This document shows positions 22,681-35,100 of a stretch of 64,000 nt of DNA, one piece after another. Each line of letters begins with the position of its first letter. Within the stretch, counting starts at the first letter, position 1. Origin of the DNA: Spinacia oleracea. Taxonomy: Eukaryota > Streptophyta > Magnoliopsida > Caryophyllales > Amaranthaceae. The stretch covers positions 24,492,247 through 24,556,246 of the forward strand of contig NC_079488.1 in assembly GCF_020520425.1 (NCBI RefSeq), written 5' to 3'. A program made the position numbers and the translations under genes. The notes beneath the pieces are model-generated. The model was not told the origin of the DNA. It made no database searches and saw only the letters and a list, made by a program, of their open reading frames with translations.

Positions 22681-23862
22681 CGATTAGATCGTTTTGAATG
22701 TTTAATTTGAAATTTTTCAGTTTACGTAATTTTAATTAATTTTAAAATTAATAATTTAAATTATTTTCTTGGATTTTAATTTTGAATATTGTAATTATAA
22801 TAAATTTTATTTATTCTAATTATTTTACTAAAATTAAAATCATGAATTAATTTAAATACGACTGAAATTAAATTAAACTTTTTGGATTCACTTATAAATT
22901 CATATGAGCTTTAAATTTTAATTAAATTTGTATGTTTCCGGTTAGACTAGAAATACATTTTTATGTTTAAAATTAGTAAAGCATATAAATTTATTGGTTT
23001 AAGTGGGAGCGCTTTTTAGTCATAAACTCTTGATTAGGTCTACAAATCCTTAAGGTTAAAACAACTTGATTAGAATTAATAAGGACTGAATAATTGGTAG
23101 ATTATTGGTGCCCTTGATTAATTGCTGCAAATGTTTACGTGATGCATAATGTGTTTTACTAACCAGCTATGTGGGCCATTCATGATAATGAATGGGTGAA
23201 TGGTATATATTGTATATGTACTGTTTTGCAGGTTATGAAGTGACTAGTATGGCCCAAATAGGATAGAAAATATGGTCTGCGTACCATTAATTTGAATGTA
23301 ATTGGTCTAAAGTACCAAAGTCGTTTTTCAAATTCAAATATGGTCTGCGTACCATCAAATAGTTGTAATTAGTTTTAATTATAGCTTATCCTATTTGAAG
23401 AAAATGGTGCCTCCCACGGAGATTTTCAAGACGGACTTTGAAGTCAAAGCTTCAAGATGAAGTCGGGCCATACTAGATCACATTTATCTTATGCATGTTT
23501 TAAGTTATTTATTGCTTTAAATATGTCTTAATTATGCATAAGATTGTGGCTTGATTATGTTGCATGATTAAGGATTTTAGTTCACTTAAAATCTAACCAA
23601 CATAGTAAGAGCCTTAAGTTCCAAACTTAAAAATTGAGTTAAAAGGTGCCATGCCAAAATATACACTTGCTTGGATATCCTTTACATCAATCTAGTAATA
23701 GTTTTCGCTCAGCGAGGTGTTACTTATTGGTCCTAAAGGGGCAAGGTACACAAATAATTGTGAGTACATGTTAGTTTTGGTGAAACTCAACGATATAAGT
23801 AAGGAGTCCTTTTATGTCGTGGCAAAATCGATAGGTTTACCTAATAAGTTCTTAGACGTACC

Positions 23863-24915
23863 TAGGGGTGTGCATAAATTGACCTGAACCTGAATCCGGT
23901 CCGGAACCGGATCTGAATTGTCCGGTCCGGTCCGGACAGGTTGATTTAGGACCGGACACCGGTCTTTAAAAATAAGCGATTCCGGATTCCGGTCTAAACC
24001 GGACAAAAACCGGAAAAATCCGGTTTAAACCGGAAATCCGGTTAAGATATTGTGTACTCCGTATTTTGGGTTTGGGTTTACTGCATGCTTTTGTATAGTC
24101 CAGCCCACATGACACCAACCTAACCTAAATACACCAACACAACCTAAATCCTAATTCTCCGCCTCATTCTCTCTCCTCAATTACCTTCCAAACCAACACA
24201 TTCTCTTCTTCCACTATCAGGCTTCATCTCATCCTAACAAAATATCCATCGAAAATGGAGGAGAGATCTAAACATAAACATAATCATTTATTAAGATGAG
24301 TTGGGTAAAGAAGAACGGTGAGTCGCGACATCGAAGACGAACGGTGAAGACGAAAATGAAGGATGAACCGATGAATTTGCAGATGAAGATGGCGACATCT
24401 TATATTTTTAACGAGTCTCGTCATTATTTTGTTTTTTTTTAACTAATTTTCATTTATTGTCGTTTTGTTAGAAGATCTGGAGTATTTAACTAAATTCGGT
24501 TATACTAATTTTTTTTAGATATAGTGGTTAGAAGATTTGGATTTGAGTATCAGTTTTTGTTCATTGCAGTTTATTCTTCATTTTATTATGTTAATGTACT
24601 TTTTTCATCTTTTTGCGATTCAACGTTCCTAGTTTTTCTGGGTTGAGTTTATGTAATATCGAGGATTTTAATCAAAAGCGATTGTAGTGTTGGGCTTGTT
24701 TATCAGATTCAAATAATAATACTCTTTTTTCTCAAAATAGTCAAACAGGTCCTACCGGTCAAAAACCGGTCCGGACCTGAATTTTCCGGTCCGGACCGGT
24801 CTTGACCGGAATTATTCCGGTCCGGTCTCCGGACTAAGAAAATCTTGGATTCCGGTTCCGGACCATTCCGGATCCGGTCCGGACCGGGCCGGTTTTGGTC
24901 CGGTGAACAGCCCTA
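23863..24915. mobile_element. hAT-type non-autonomous transposon nested in copia insertion 2
   Basis: An 8-bp target duplication GACGTACC lies at 23855-23862 and 24916-24923. Terminal inverted repeats are imperfect: TAGGGGTGTGCAT left and, reverse-complemented, TAGGGCTGTTCAC right. Both ends carry dense subterminal arrays of CCGGTCCGGACC-like phrases (23893-24045 and 24748-24905) that can pair with each other. The middle (24060-24740) is AT-rich with no transposase frame. TSD length and TIR form fit the hAT superfamily. Confidence 0.92.
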
Positions 24916-27439
24916 GACGTACCTATCAACCAAGAGTAGTTTCTAGACTATTAGCAAAAGGGTTTTGCTTACCTAAAATGTTTTAGAATTGAGTCGACAA
25001 ACTGTGCTTAATTCTTCAATGGTTTTAGGGTCTTGGAATCATTTTATTCACACCTGCCGGAACACATAATTGGAATAAAATGCTAATGACTTGTTTAAAT
25101 TGCATGATTGCTTTCATTTTCAAGTTATTATTCATGATAAATGTTTAGACTTTGCATGCTTCAATGTATGTTTTAATTATTGTTTATAATTACATATCTT
25201 GCACTGCAGTAAATCCTTTTAGAAAGGTAACAGTAAATTTCCTCAATTGGTAGTGAATCCAAGAACGATTCACGGAAATGAGAGAAAGTGAGCAATTTAA
25301 AATGTACGTTTCTTTTAGCGACTTTTATGGTTGTTTTCGAATATCAAAATCGAATGGCAAACCAATTGGTGCTTGTGAATTCAAAATACAATATAGTTTT
25401 GAGATCATAAAGCATTGAGTTTAATACGCTCAGCTTTACCAATGGTTAAACAACCTAATATCTTTGTCCATTTAATTCTCGAATGAGTCTAGTCCCTAGA
25501 CATTCGAATAGATAGATGCTTAGAGAACTTTAGAAGCTTCTGGTAAGATCATCCAGTTGAAATATAATGTTCAACATAAATTAAAATGGTAAGAACTTTG
25601 TTGTAGTGACATTGGACATGTCTAAACAAAGTATAAAATTCAACACTAAAGAATTCAATTCTTAAGACTATAAGAAAGGGTACAAGAAATAGGAAAACAA
25701 AGGAACAAATGAAAGGAATTTACGATTCCGTTTCTACCTATAAGTTTATGTTTAAAGAGAAGTGACCTAGCAATCAAACTTCCTTGGTATCATATACCGC
25801 TTGAGGTTCTTACTTCGGTAATAACTCAAAGAATGGAAGCTAGGATACACTAATGACCTACAAATGGGAAATGAAGCATGGCAATGCTACATTAGTTGTA
25901 GGGTCATCTAGTTTGTTTTAAGTCCTTTCAAGGCTGGAACTAAATGGCTATTTTGTTCCATAATCAGCATACCTAAATTTCTGCTTCAAACACAGAAAGA
26001 CTCACATTCATAAGAACAAAAACAATGTTTGTTTGTTTGTTTATTTGAATAAAATGGTCATTTACGGGATGAGTCAATATGCTTGATTAAAACAAACAAC
26101 TCTTTAACAATAAAAACTTTACTAGGTTCAAATCAACCCCTTGATTTGAGTTCCACTAATCTTTGGCATTGTTGCTTAGACCATATCAACAAGTTAACAT
26201 TCAAAAGCTCTATTTTAATGGACTTTTAAAAGTTGGTTGATTTCTAGATCAACTTAAGACAAGCTAGTCTTACTTGTTGAAAGTAACAAAAGATATGAAC
26301 TATTGTTAGAACGCCTAGACGATAGAGTTCAAAGCTAAAGAAAGATTTTATGACTTTATTATTTCACATGGATTTGAGTGAATATAGGTTTATTGACTCA
26401 AATGTGATATAAGTTGAATCTGTTTGGGTAGTTCCAAGATTCAGAAGTATAAAATCCACTTGGCAAGAAATCATAAAGATCTAGGTTAGATCATGTTGAT
26501 GATTACTTGAGACCAAATATGATCATCAATGATTGTGTGTTGTAATTTCACAATCTAGGTCCATAAGATATGGCATATCGTAGTTGGAATAATCGAAGTC
26601 AATTAGTACTTGATTCGATCAATGATGAATCATAAAGACTTTTCCTATAATTTCTAAAACAAAATGCTCAACTACCACCAAACTAAACCAAATTCGTCAA
26701 AGCTATTGAAAAGTAATTTCAGGATATCTTTTCAATTATATATATCTAAAGAGTTGCTAAACTCAGTGGGAGCTTAGTGTTTGTTATTCAACAAACTAAG
26801 GCCCAAGTCTAGATATATGTTTCATTGTGATTTATTCAAATGAGACACAAGGGTATTGTTTCTACCACGAATTTTTGAGAACATAATGTTTGTTTGCTCG
26901 AAATAATGTCCTTTTGGAGATTCGTTTCCAAAATGACAAGTGGGAGAAAATAGACCTCGAAAGTCTTTGAGGCGAACAACAAACATAAACGGACATTCAG
27001 GAGGCTTTTCGAAGTTCTTTAGAAAACCCGAACATGTATTCTTTAAGGACTTTAGAAGTGGCTTTAAAGAATAGACATCTCTTAGAAGACTTTACAAGTG
27101 CTTCAAGGAGAACAGAATATTCAAAGGAATTTCAAATGGCTATTGATATTCTATTGTTTGATGTTCTATACCCAAGTAGGCATAGAGTTCAAATCACTAA
27201 AACTATGCAAGTCTTCTATTAGATAGTGAAGAAACCTACAACTTGCAGTCAAACTATTATCATGTAGATTAATGAGTTTGTGACCTGTAAGAAAGCTATG
27301 ACGAAACCCAGATTCCCTAAAATGGTTAGAGGCCATATATAGACTCAAATGTTTTAAATGGTTAGAGGCCATAAAACATACTCAATGTTTTGATGACAAA
27401 ATTGAAATTTTGTTGATTTGCAAGAATAGTTTCACACCT

Positions 27440-29010
27440 ATTGGTTGCAAGTTTGTTTTAAGGATAAAAAACCATCAAACATGAAATTGTGTTCACACAC
27501 AAAGCTAGATTAGTTGCTAAAGGTTACAAGCAAATTCACGGCGTGGATTATGTTGAAACCTCATGCATAATCGTAATTCTCAAGTCTATAATTCAAGCAA
27601 TGATTGCATATTGGTAAATATGGCAATTGGATGACGAAACGTATTCCTCAATCAAATGTTGGAATAAACTATGTACATGGTATGTCATAGGATTTGTGGA
27701 TCCAAATAAATGCTCGAAAAAGAAAGCTAGCTTATAGAATCTAAGTACAGATTTAAGCAAGCAATTGGGAATTGAAATTGTATTTTAGTGAAGCTAATAA
27801 GTATTTTAGTTTCATAAAATGTACATGATTCTTATAGATATATAAGAAGTTTAGTGGGAGTACGTAAAACTTATTTGGTCCTATGTGTATCACACATATC
27901 TCTCTATTGTGAAATAACATTCAAATGCTAATGACTTAGGTTTGAAATTATTCATCAATGATGGACCAAGGCGAAACTTAGTACATACTGGGTATTAAGA
28001 TCTATTTACAAAGATCTTATGATATTGTTTAGTAATGGCATTTACTAAATCAAACACGAAAGACTCCATTGGAGATATTCGATCCATATGAATAAATCTA
28101 AGTAATGAATGTTTGAACTATGTATAAGCATTTACTAAGTTAAACATCAAAGAATCTAATGAGATTCTTCACCTATATTATATGTCAAAGAATTTAGTTG
28201 GATTCAGTATCTACTGTAACTGAATGAGCTAAAGTTACATGAATAGAATTCAATTGGGAATTATTCTGCAAAAGAATTTATCATGTATATAATATAATAT
28301 GAGGATCGCCAAAAACATATCGTATGACTTTCGGCATGACGAACATATACCAATCTCTATTGATCTAAGTGAAGATCAACTAGATTGAGATCAAGAACAC
28401 TTATGGTACTTGAAAAGGTACATAGGAATAGTTCTTGATTCAAGGAAATAAAGATATGCTAAATATTGATGCTACACGCATAAACACTGGCAAAGGATCA
28501 AGCAAGACCCTTTGGAGTTAACCATTGATAAGGACGAGCTATAGAGCATCGTGTTTTGAAAATGGCAACATGGGTTGGAGACCATGAGTTGTTGCGTGGG
28601 AAATTAAAATAATAATTTCTATGTTCTAAGATATAGTTGGATAGTCTTCCACATATCTATGAACTGCTTGGATAGGTAAATCCAAACAAAGCATCACTAG
28701 CAACCTATACAGTTGAAGTAAAAGTAATTATTGCCTAAGAAGCAATAAAACAGGGTTGTTTAAAGTTCTTCACTGAACTTGGATAGATCACCTATCTGCT
28801 GGCTTGATGGTTCTTCATTGAAAAATGCGTAGAACCACTCTTGAAGCAAGAAAAACGTCTGCTAACTTGATGGTTCTTCATTGCAAAATGAGTAAAACCA
28901 CCATCGAAGTAAGAAAGACTAGATCACATAATAAACAAACTCGAAAAGATCTTATCATCATATCTCGAAGAACATTCGATGAAAAGGATATTAAGATTGG
29001 CAAAGCATGA
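27440..29010 (+). pseudogene. Decayed copia reverse transcriptase / RNase H
   Basis: In short frames the translation shows KARLVAKGYKQIHGVDYVET (27508-27567), then a WQLDD / FLNQMLE-like stretch with a MYMV trace (about 27620-27680), the usual start of copia reverse transcriptase. Further on, near 28690-28790, a stretch resembling ATYTVEVKVIIA...EAIKQG...FTELG matches the RNase H core. Stops and frameshifts occur every few dozen codons. The rest of the interior (24920-27440) probably holds the gag and integrase remains, but I could not identify specific motifs. Confidence 0.7.
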
Positions 29011-29947
29011 TAACTAAACCTATGCAACAAATGAGAAGCAACACTCACGTTGTAGCACTGGAAATCAAGCATAGCTTTGAATTCCATGAAATGTTTTAAA
29101 GATGGGTTAGAGGCCCATGGTTGTAAAACAATGGGGTTGAACATTTATCATATATGAAATATATTTTCATATTCCATTTAATCTTGGTTTAGTATTAAAT
29201 GATGAGTCCCTTCAATTTGACGATATATTCAAGATAGACTGTCAAGACCAGTCCTGTGACTAAGAAATGTCTATCAAGTGAACTTGAATGTCAAAGGTTG
29301 AAAATGGTCCCTAGTCGGAGTTTTCTATAAAATTGGACGCATAGAAAACGTTAGACGATTAGAATGCAAGATGACTAGTAGTTCTGTTTCTTGAACTATG
29401 TGGACATGGCAATGTCATAATCATTTGCATAGATACTTACTTTGGGAAGACTAGTATCGGACAAGACCTATGAAACTTTACTGTAAGAGATGAAAATCTG
29501 TCATAAGTAAATTTCATTAAAATTATTAGACACTAAATCCTCAATACCTGAGTGATTTGAGATTACTTGTTTGAGAACTGGTTGCTTTGACGTTGACCAA
29601 CCGTCGCACCGTAAAAGGAGGCTATAAAGGCAACGCTCAGGTAATCACCTATCAAACGAAGTCTAATCTCAAGATCACAAGATTGGGATTTTCCTCCCAT
29701 AAATCGGGATGAGATGCTTAAAAGTTGTACAAGGCCACTCGGAGAGCTAGAAACTGTGAAATGCATGGCCGTGCTCGGATGAATCATAGGCTATGATTAT
29801 CTGTTTATTTGATCAGTTGAACTCTGAAACCGAGAAACACCTCTGGACATAATAAGGATGACAACTCTTACCTTATGTTCAAGAGCAAGCATCGAGCGAC
29901 AAAGGAATTAGGAAATGCACACTTGTCCCTAAGGACAAGTGGGAGAC

Positions 29948-31329
29948 TGAAGGAAATAATGCCCTTGGTCCAAGTATGCATTCTATGTTAAGTCTAATAA
30001 ATGCGGTTCAGTATTAATTAACAAGTTAATAATTCAGTGAGATCAAGTGAGCTGAATGCCTAGCTAGAGGCCGCTTCAGTTCAAGTGGAATTAATGATAT
30101 TAATCCACAGCTTACTCTTGACTGAACCCGTAGGGTCACACAAATAGTACGTAAACGGATCAAGTATTTAATGGCATTAGATACTCCATCTATGGATATT
30201 CGGAATCGACGGATCTTGGTTTCAGTGGGAGCTGAGATCGTCACAGGCAAGAAATGAATACTCCGGAAACGATGATATTGCCGGAACGGAAATATGGATC
30301 GTATCGGAAATATAAATATTATCCAAGCCGTAGATGTTGCCGGAAACGGAAACATGGTACGTATCGGAAAATATTATCGGAAAATGGAAATATTGCCAGA
30401 ATCGGAAATATTGCCGGAAACGGAAATATTGTCAGAATCGGAAATATTATCGGAATCGGAAAATAATTCCGGAAACGGAAATATTAAATATTTGTTCGAA
30501 ACGGAAATTGATTCCGGAATCGGAAATATTAAATATTGTTCGTATCGGAAATGAATTCCGGAATCGGGAATTTAATCGGAAGCGTATCATACGAATTAGC
30601 ATCGGACGAGGCCCGCTAGACGAAGGCCCAGCACGAAGCCAGGCCGTCGCCCAGCGAGCCAACGCACACCAGCGCACGCCAAGCCTCGACCAGGCCCAGC
30701 GCAAGGCCAGGCCCAGCCAAGGCCTTGGGCGCGCGCGCGCAGAGCGCAGCAATGGGCCGAGCGCTGTGCGCCTAGCGTGGGCCGCAAGGCTTGCGCGGGT
30801 GTACGGTGCTCGTGCATTGCTTGTGCGGGAATCCTGAAGCAATCAGGATTCGAAGTGTGATTAAATCCTAAAACTATTAGATAATGATTATTTAATTAGA
30901 GTCCTAGTAGGGTTATAATTAAATAAATTAGTATCCTAATAGGATTCCAAAACCCTTTCCATAACTCTATAAATACGTGCCTAGGGTCACATATTTTAAC
31001 AGATTATTCAAGTATTCAAAGTGAGTTTTTGAGAGAAAATTCAGACACATTTCTTACCTAAGAGTGCCGAAAATCTTTAGTACCTTAAGGGCGATTCTAG
31101 TTGGTCAATCTTAAGGCGGATCCGGACGTGCTGTGGACTATCTACGGAGGGACGACACTTGGATTCCTAAAGACTTGTTCTTGTTCGGTTCGGGCGCAGC
31201 TAGGGAAGGCACGCAACAAAGAGTATGCATCTAAACTATGCTATATGATTATGTGTAAATAATATGTATTCCTGGCTAAATGGTTTTTCCGCATGATTTA
31301 TGAATTGTCATATGTATCATAACCTAACA
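29948..31329 (+). repeat. 3' LTR of copia insertion 2
   Basis: Same start and end as the 5' LTR, 1382 bp. Keeps an intact CTATAAATA near 30966 and the same minisatellite and GC block. Followed directly by the CGTAC duplication. Confidence 0.95.
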
Positions 31330-31334
31330 CGTAC

Positions 31335-31744
31335 ACTCATGGTCGATTTGGGTACATCCCCGTCGTCAGTCATGATGAGAGTTGGAGCGATTAAATCTCA
31401 ACTTAAGGATTAATAATACATTAAAGTGGCACATGTGGTCACCAATTTAAAGGAGATAATACTACCAAGCACAATATTAGAGGAAGCTATCAAGACCAAT
31501 TTAAAAAAAAATACGCAACTTTTGTGAAGAGAGAATATTTTGTGGAATTTAGATCTCTAGCCTTAGCTTATACCATGTTGTATATTGTTATACTTTGTGA
31601 ATTGGAGTGTATTCCATTGATCATATTTATAGTGTTACAATCATTAGTCCTAATTATATTAGAAAATCTAATGTGACTAGAATTGTACAATTTATATCCT
31701 AAGAGAATTTTATAATGTCTTACACACCGGTACAATACATAGTA
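31335..31744. other. No gene seen; possible Helitron 5' flank or promoter
   Basis: Continues the sequence interrupted at 20048 by copia insertion 2. No long frame and no Helitron-type 5' terminus that I can recognise, so where the downstream Helitron begins is unresolved. It may even begin left of 20049, with the copia nested in it. Confidence 0.5.
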
Positions 31745-32005
31745 CTTCCTCCGTTTAGAAATAGTTGCACCACTTTAACTTTCATGTTTTCCAACACACA
31801 CACATTTGACCGTTAATATCTCTAATTATCTTTTAGTAAAAATATTTTTATTGAATAATTTGAAAAGTAGACATTGAGACTAATCCAACCAATTTTTTTA
31901 TATTGATAACATTTATTTTTTATATATGTGTAAAAAGAGAGTTAAAGTTAATATATGAATAGTGTGTAAAGTGACTGTGGTGCAACTATTTCTAAGCAAA
32001 GGAAG
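31745..32005. mobile_element. Mariner/Stowaway-type MITE
   Basis: TA, then CTTCCTCCGTTTAGAAATAG at the left; the right end has reverse complement CTTCCTTTGCTTAGAAATAG, then TA (32006-32007). Inverted repeats of about 26 bp, length 261 bp. It lies just upstream of the Helitron start codon. Confidence 0.85.
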
Positions 32006-32160
32006 TATAAGTTACTGCAATTCATTTAAAAGAATTGTGATACAAAGTAAATATTTATATGAGTATTATATTTAAAGAAAAGTTTGATATTTTTTCTAAT
32101 ATGTATCAATTGATATCAAAAATTTATTGTTTGCTTTATCTATGCAGAACCGTAGCAAGT

Positions 32161-35100
32161 ATGGAAAATCAAAGGCCAAGTTCATCCGAGTACCGAAGAC
32201 TAAGACGACAAAGGATGACTTCTGAACAATGTGCCCAAGAGGGCAATACTAGAAATGCTCAGAGGCGTTTGGCCTATACTGCAAGAAGGCATGCCCGGCA
32301 AAATGGCAATGCGACCGCGTTTTTAGACATTATCAATCAAGATAACTCAACTGTTGTAGGCATTACTACAAACTATATCCCCATACATACATGTGAGTTC
32401 ATTGTCATAAATTTAAAAAAAATAGCATTTTACGTCCATCTTACTTATCAGAAAAATGTCTTTTTCTTACAACTTAGTTAAATGTTTTATAAGAACTTTA
32501 ATTAATTATTTGTGTCTATTATATAGATTAATTAATCTCATTTTCCATAGGTGAAACATCACTATTTTACATTAACTGATCAAATGAAATACTTAGGTTT
32601 TATGTACATGTAAATCAAATCAATTTGGACTAATCATTGAATAAATCAGTATATTAAATTATACATGTTATATGTAAAAAGACGTATAATATGTAAAAAC
32701 TTAATTAGTCACAAATATGAATCATAAATTAGGTTATCTGCTATGATCTGCAGGATTCGATGAGATTTAGGAAGGTTTGCTATAAAAGATAGGCATCGGG
32801 TTTATAAAAAAGAATTTCCATTGAATTAGATCTTCGATCCCCAACATAGAAAGTGTGTTATTTTTTTTATATTTTTTTGGGGAGCAAATGAAAGTAAAGA
32901 GTAAAATGTTAATTCTATCATTTTCTAATCTTTAAGTTTGATAAATTATGGAGTAATTGATACGGGTATAGATTCCTCTTTTTCATTTTAACAATGCAAA
33001 ATATATAGGTTAATCATCCAAAACAAGACATTTATAGTAAAAATTGATTATATTCTTTATTTGCAAAAAAGAAAAGAAAAAGAAAGCCTTGGACCCACTA
33101 ATTAATATTAACATAAATAACAACCAATACGAATATTTTATAGACATTCTCTATTTTAATCTTAAATAAATGTAATATTTATATAGAATACATATATAAA
33201 AGTATAGTTAAGATATTAACTTCTCATCTTAAATCAAATAAATTGTGATGCAGCACTACCCAATGGTCAAACTTCCATATCGCACGTGTCTACGCGTGTT
33301 GGGCAAAGTAGAAATCACAATGGTCACATAGAATTTGGGGAAAGCAGTGGCACTTCAAACACGAACCATCATGATGTCATGGTTGGGAACAATGCTCGAA
33401 GAAGAAATAGGGAAAGAGTTAATAATCAGTGTGCAATAAACTATCATGAACGAAGAGGAGTCCCAGATGTTCAATTGTCACCTCCAAGAACATGTTCTGA
33501 TTGTCAAGCTCGACTTTTTCATAAAGAATCATCCCAAATTTGTTGTATGTCTGGAAAGATAAACTTGTCAATCATACCCGTTCCTGATGACCTGCTTTCT
33601 TTATACATTGATCAAACCCCAACTGGAATGAATTTCAGACAAGATATTAGAAAACTAAATCACATACATGTTTTCACTTCCATGGGTGTTCACTTAGATG
33701 AGAGCTTAGCAAATGCTCAACAAGGAGTATATACTTTCCGGGCTCAAGGTTCTATATATCATAAGATAGGTGGGTTTCTTCCTCGTGGATCAGAAGGTAG
33801 GCCACGATTCCTCCAAATGTACATATATGATACTGAGCATGAGATCGAGCATCGCCTGGCAGAGAATAACACGTTGCAACAGGATATAATACAAAAAATC
33901 AAGTCAATTCTTGATCGGTGCAATCCCTTTGTCCACAATCTTCTATTTTTAGCTCAACGTGAAGACATACAACAATGTGCACTTCGTATCCATGAACAAC
34001 CTTCAGATCGACCACAATATTGTCTACCTACTGCTTCTCAAGTTGCTGCAGTTATTGTTGGTGGAGAAGAGGTTGCGAACTTGAACCCCAGAGATATTTA
34101 AGTTCAGTCAAATTCAGGCCAGTTAATGACTTTTATGGACACGGCTGGATACTATGACCCCATTCAATATCCTTTACTCTTTCCATATGGTTCTTATGGA
34201 TGGTCGATTAATAGTCTTGACACTAATGGAAGAACTATTCCTTGCCGAGCTTTCTATGCCTACCTCTTTCAAGTAATATTTAATAAAACCAAACTCTTAT
34301 ATACATGTTTGTATATGTATATTTGTCAATGATTTTTAATCCATGGTGGTTATTTTATTGCAGATACGGCTACATGTCATATCCATCATCTTATTAGCAG
34401 GGCGATTATTCCAGCAATTTATAGTTGATAATTTTGTCAAAATTGAGGCTAATAAGCTGAGATGGCTTCGAGACCATCAAGATACCATAAGAGCTGAATT
34501 ATACCAAGGCTTGCAAGATTGTTTGGATGCGGGAGAACTCAATCCAGGTATATATTTACTTACACAAAATTATCTAATTTTATTGTTAATAAGTATTTCT
34601 TTATATATGTTTCACAAAGTATATTAATCCAAACTCATGACTACCAGTAAATGCCGGTAAAAAAACTATTTTGCCTTCTTCGTTTGTTGGAAGCCCACGA
34701 GACATGAACCAACGATACCAAGATGCAATGGCATTGGTTCAACATTATGGAAAGCCTGACCTTTTTGTGACTATGACATGCAACCCAACATGGAGAGAGA
34801 TTGTGGAAGAGTTATTGCCCGGTCAGACACCACAAGATCGCCCCGACTTAATCACCAGGATATTTCATGCAAAATTTGAGGAGTTTAAGAGTGATGTTGT
34901 TGACAAAAGTGCCCTTGGAAAGGTTGTGGCGTATGTTTATGTTGTTGAGTTCCAGAAAAGTGGTCTTCCACATGTCCACATGTTACTAATACTGGATGAA
35001 AATGATAAACCAAGATCACCTGAAGAATATGACAAAATTGTCAGAGCTGAGATACCTGATAGAGATGAGGAGCCACGATTATATGATGTTGTTCTTAAAC

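Larger units (their letters stand above)
20054..31329 (+). mobile_element. Complete Ty1/copia-type insertion 2, coding-defective (LARD-like)
   Basis: Two LTRs (20054-21436 and 29948-31329) flank an 8.5-kb interior. The 5-bp target duplication CGTAC lies at 20049-20053 and 31330-31334. A canonical initiator-tRNA-Met primer site follows the 5' LTR, and a purine tract (GGACAAGTGGGAGAC) precedes the 3' LTR. The interior keeps traces of copia reverse transcriptase and RNase H but no open frame longer than about 90 codons outside GC-rich blocks. By eye the LTRs differ at roughly ten positions in 1.38 kb, so transposition was recent although the coding region is ruined. A nested hAT element at 23863-24915 adds 1 kb. 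Confidence 0.93.

Noticed and set aside
22133..22710. Overlapping Ala/Arg-rich frames
   Set aside because: GC-rich island effect; five frames are open at once.
27034..27222. 62-codon ORF inside copia insertion 2
   Set aside because: Part of the degraded interior; no recognisable motif.
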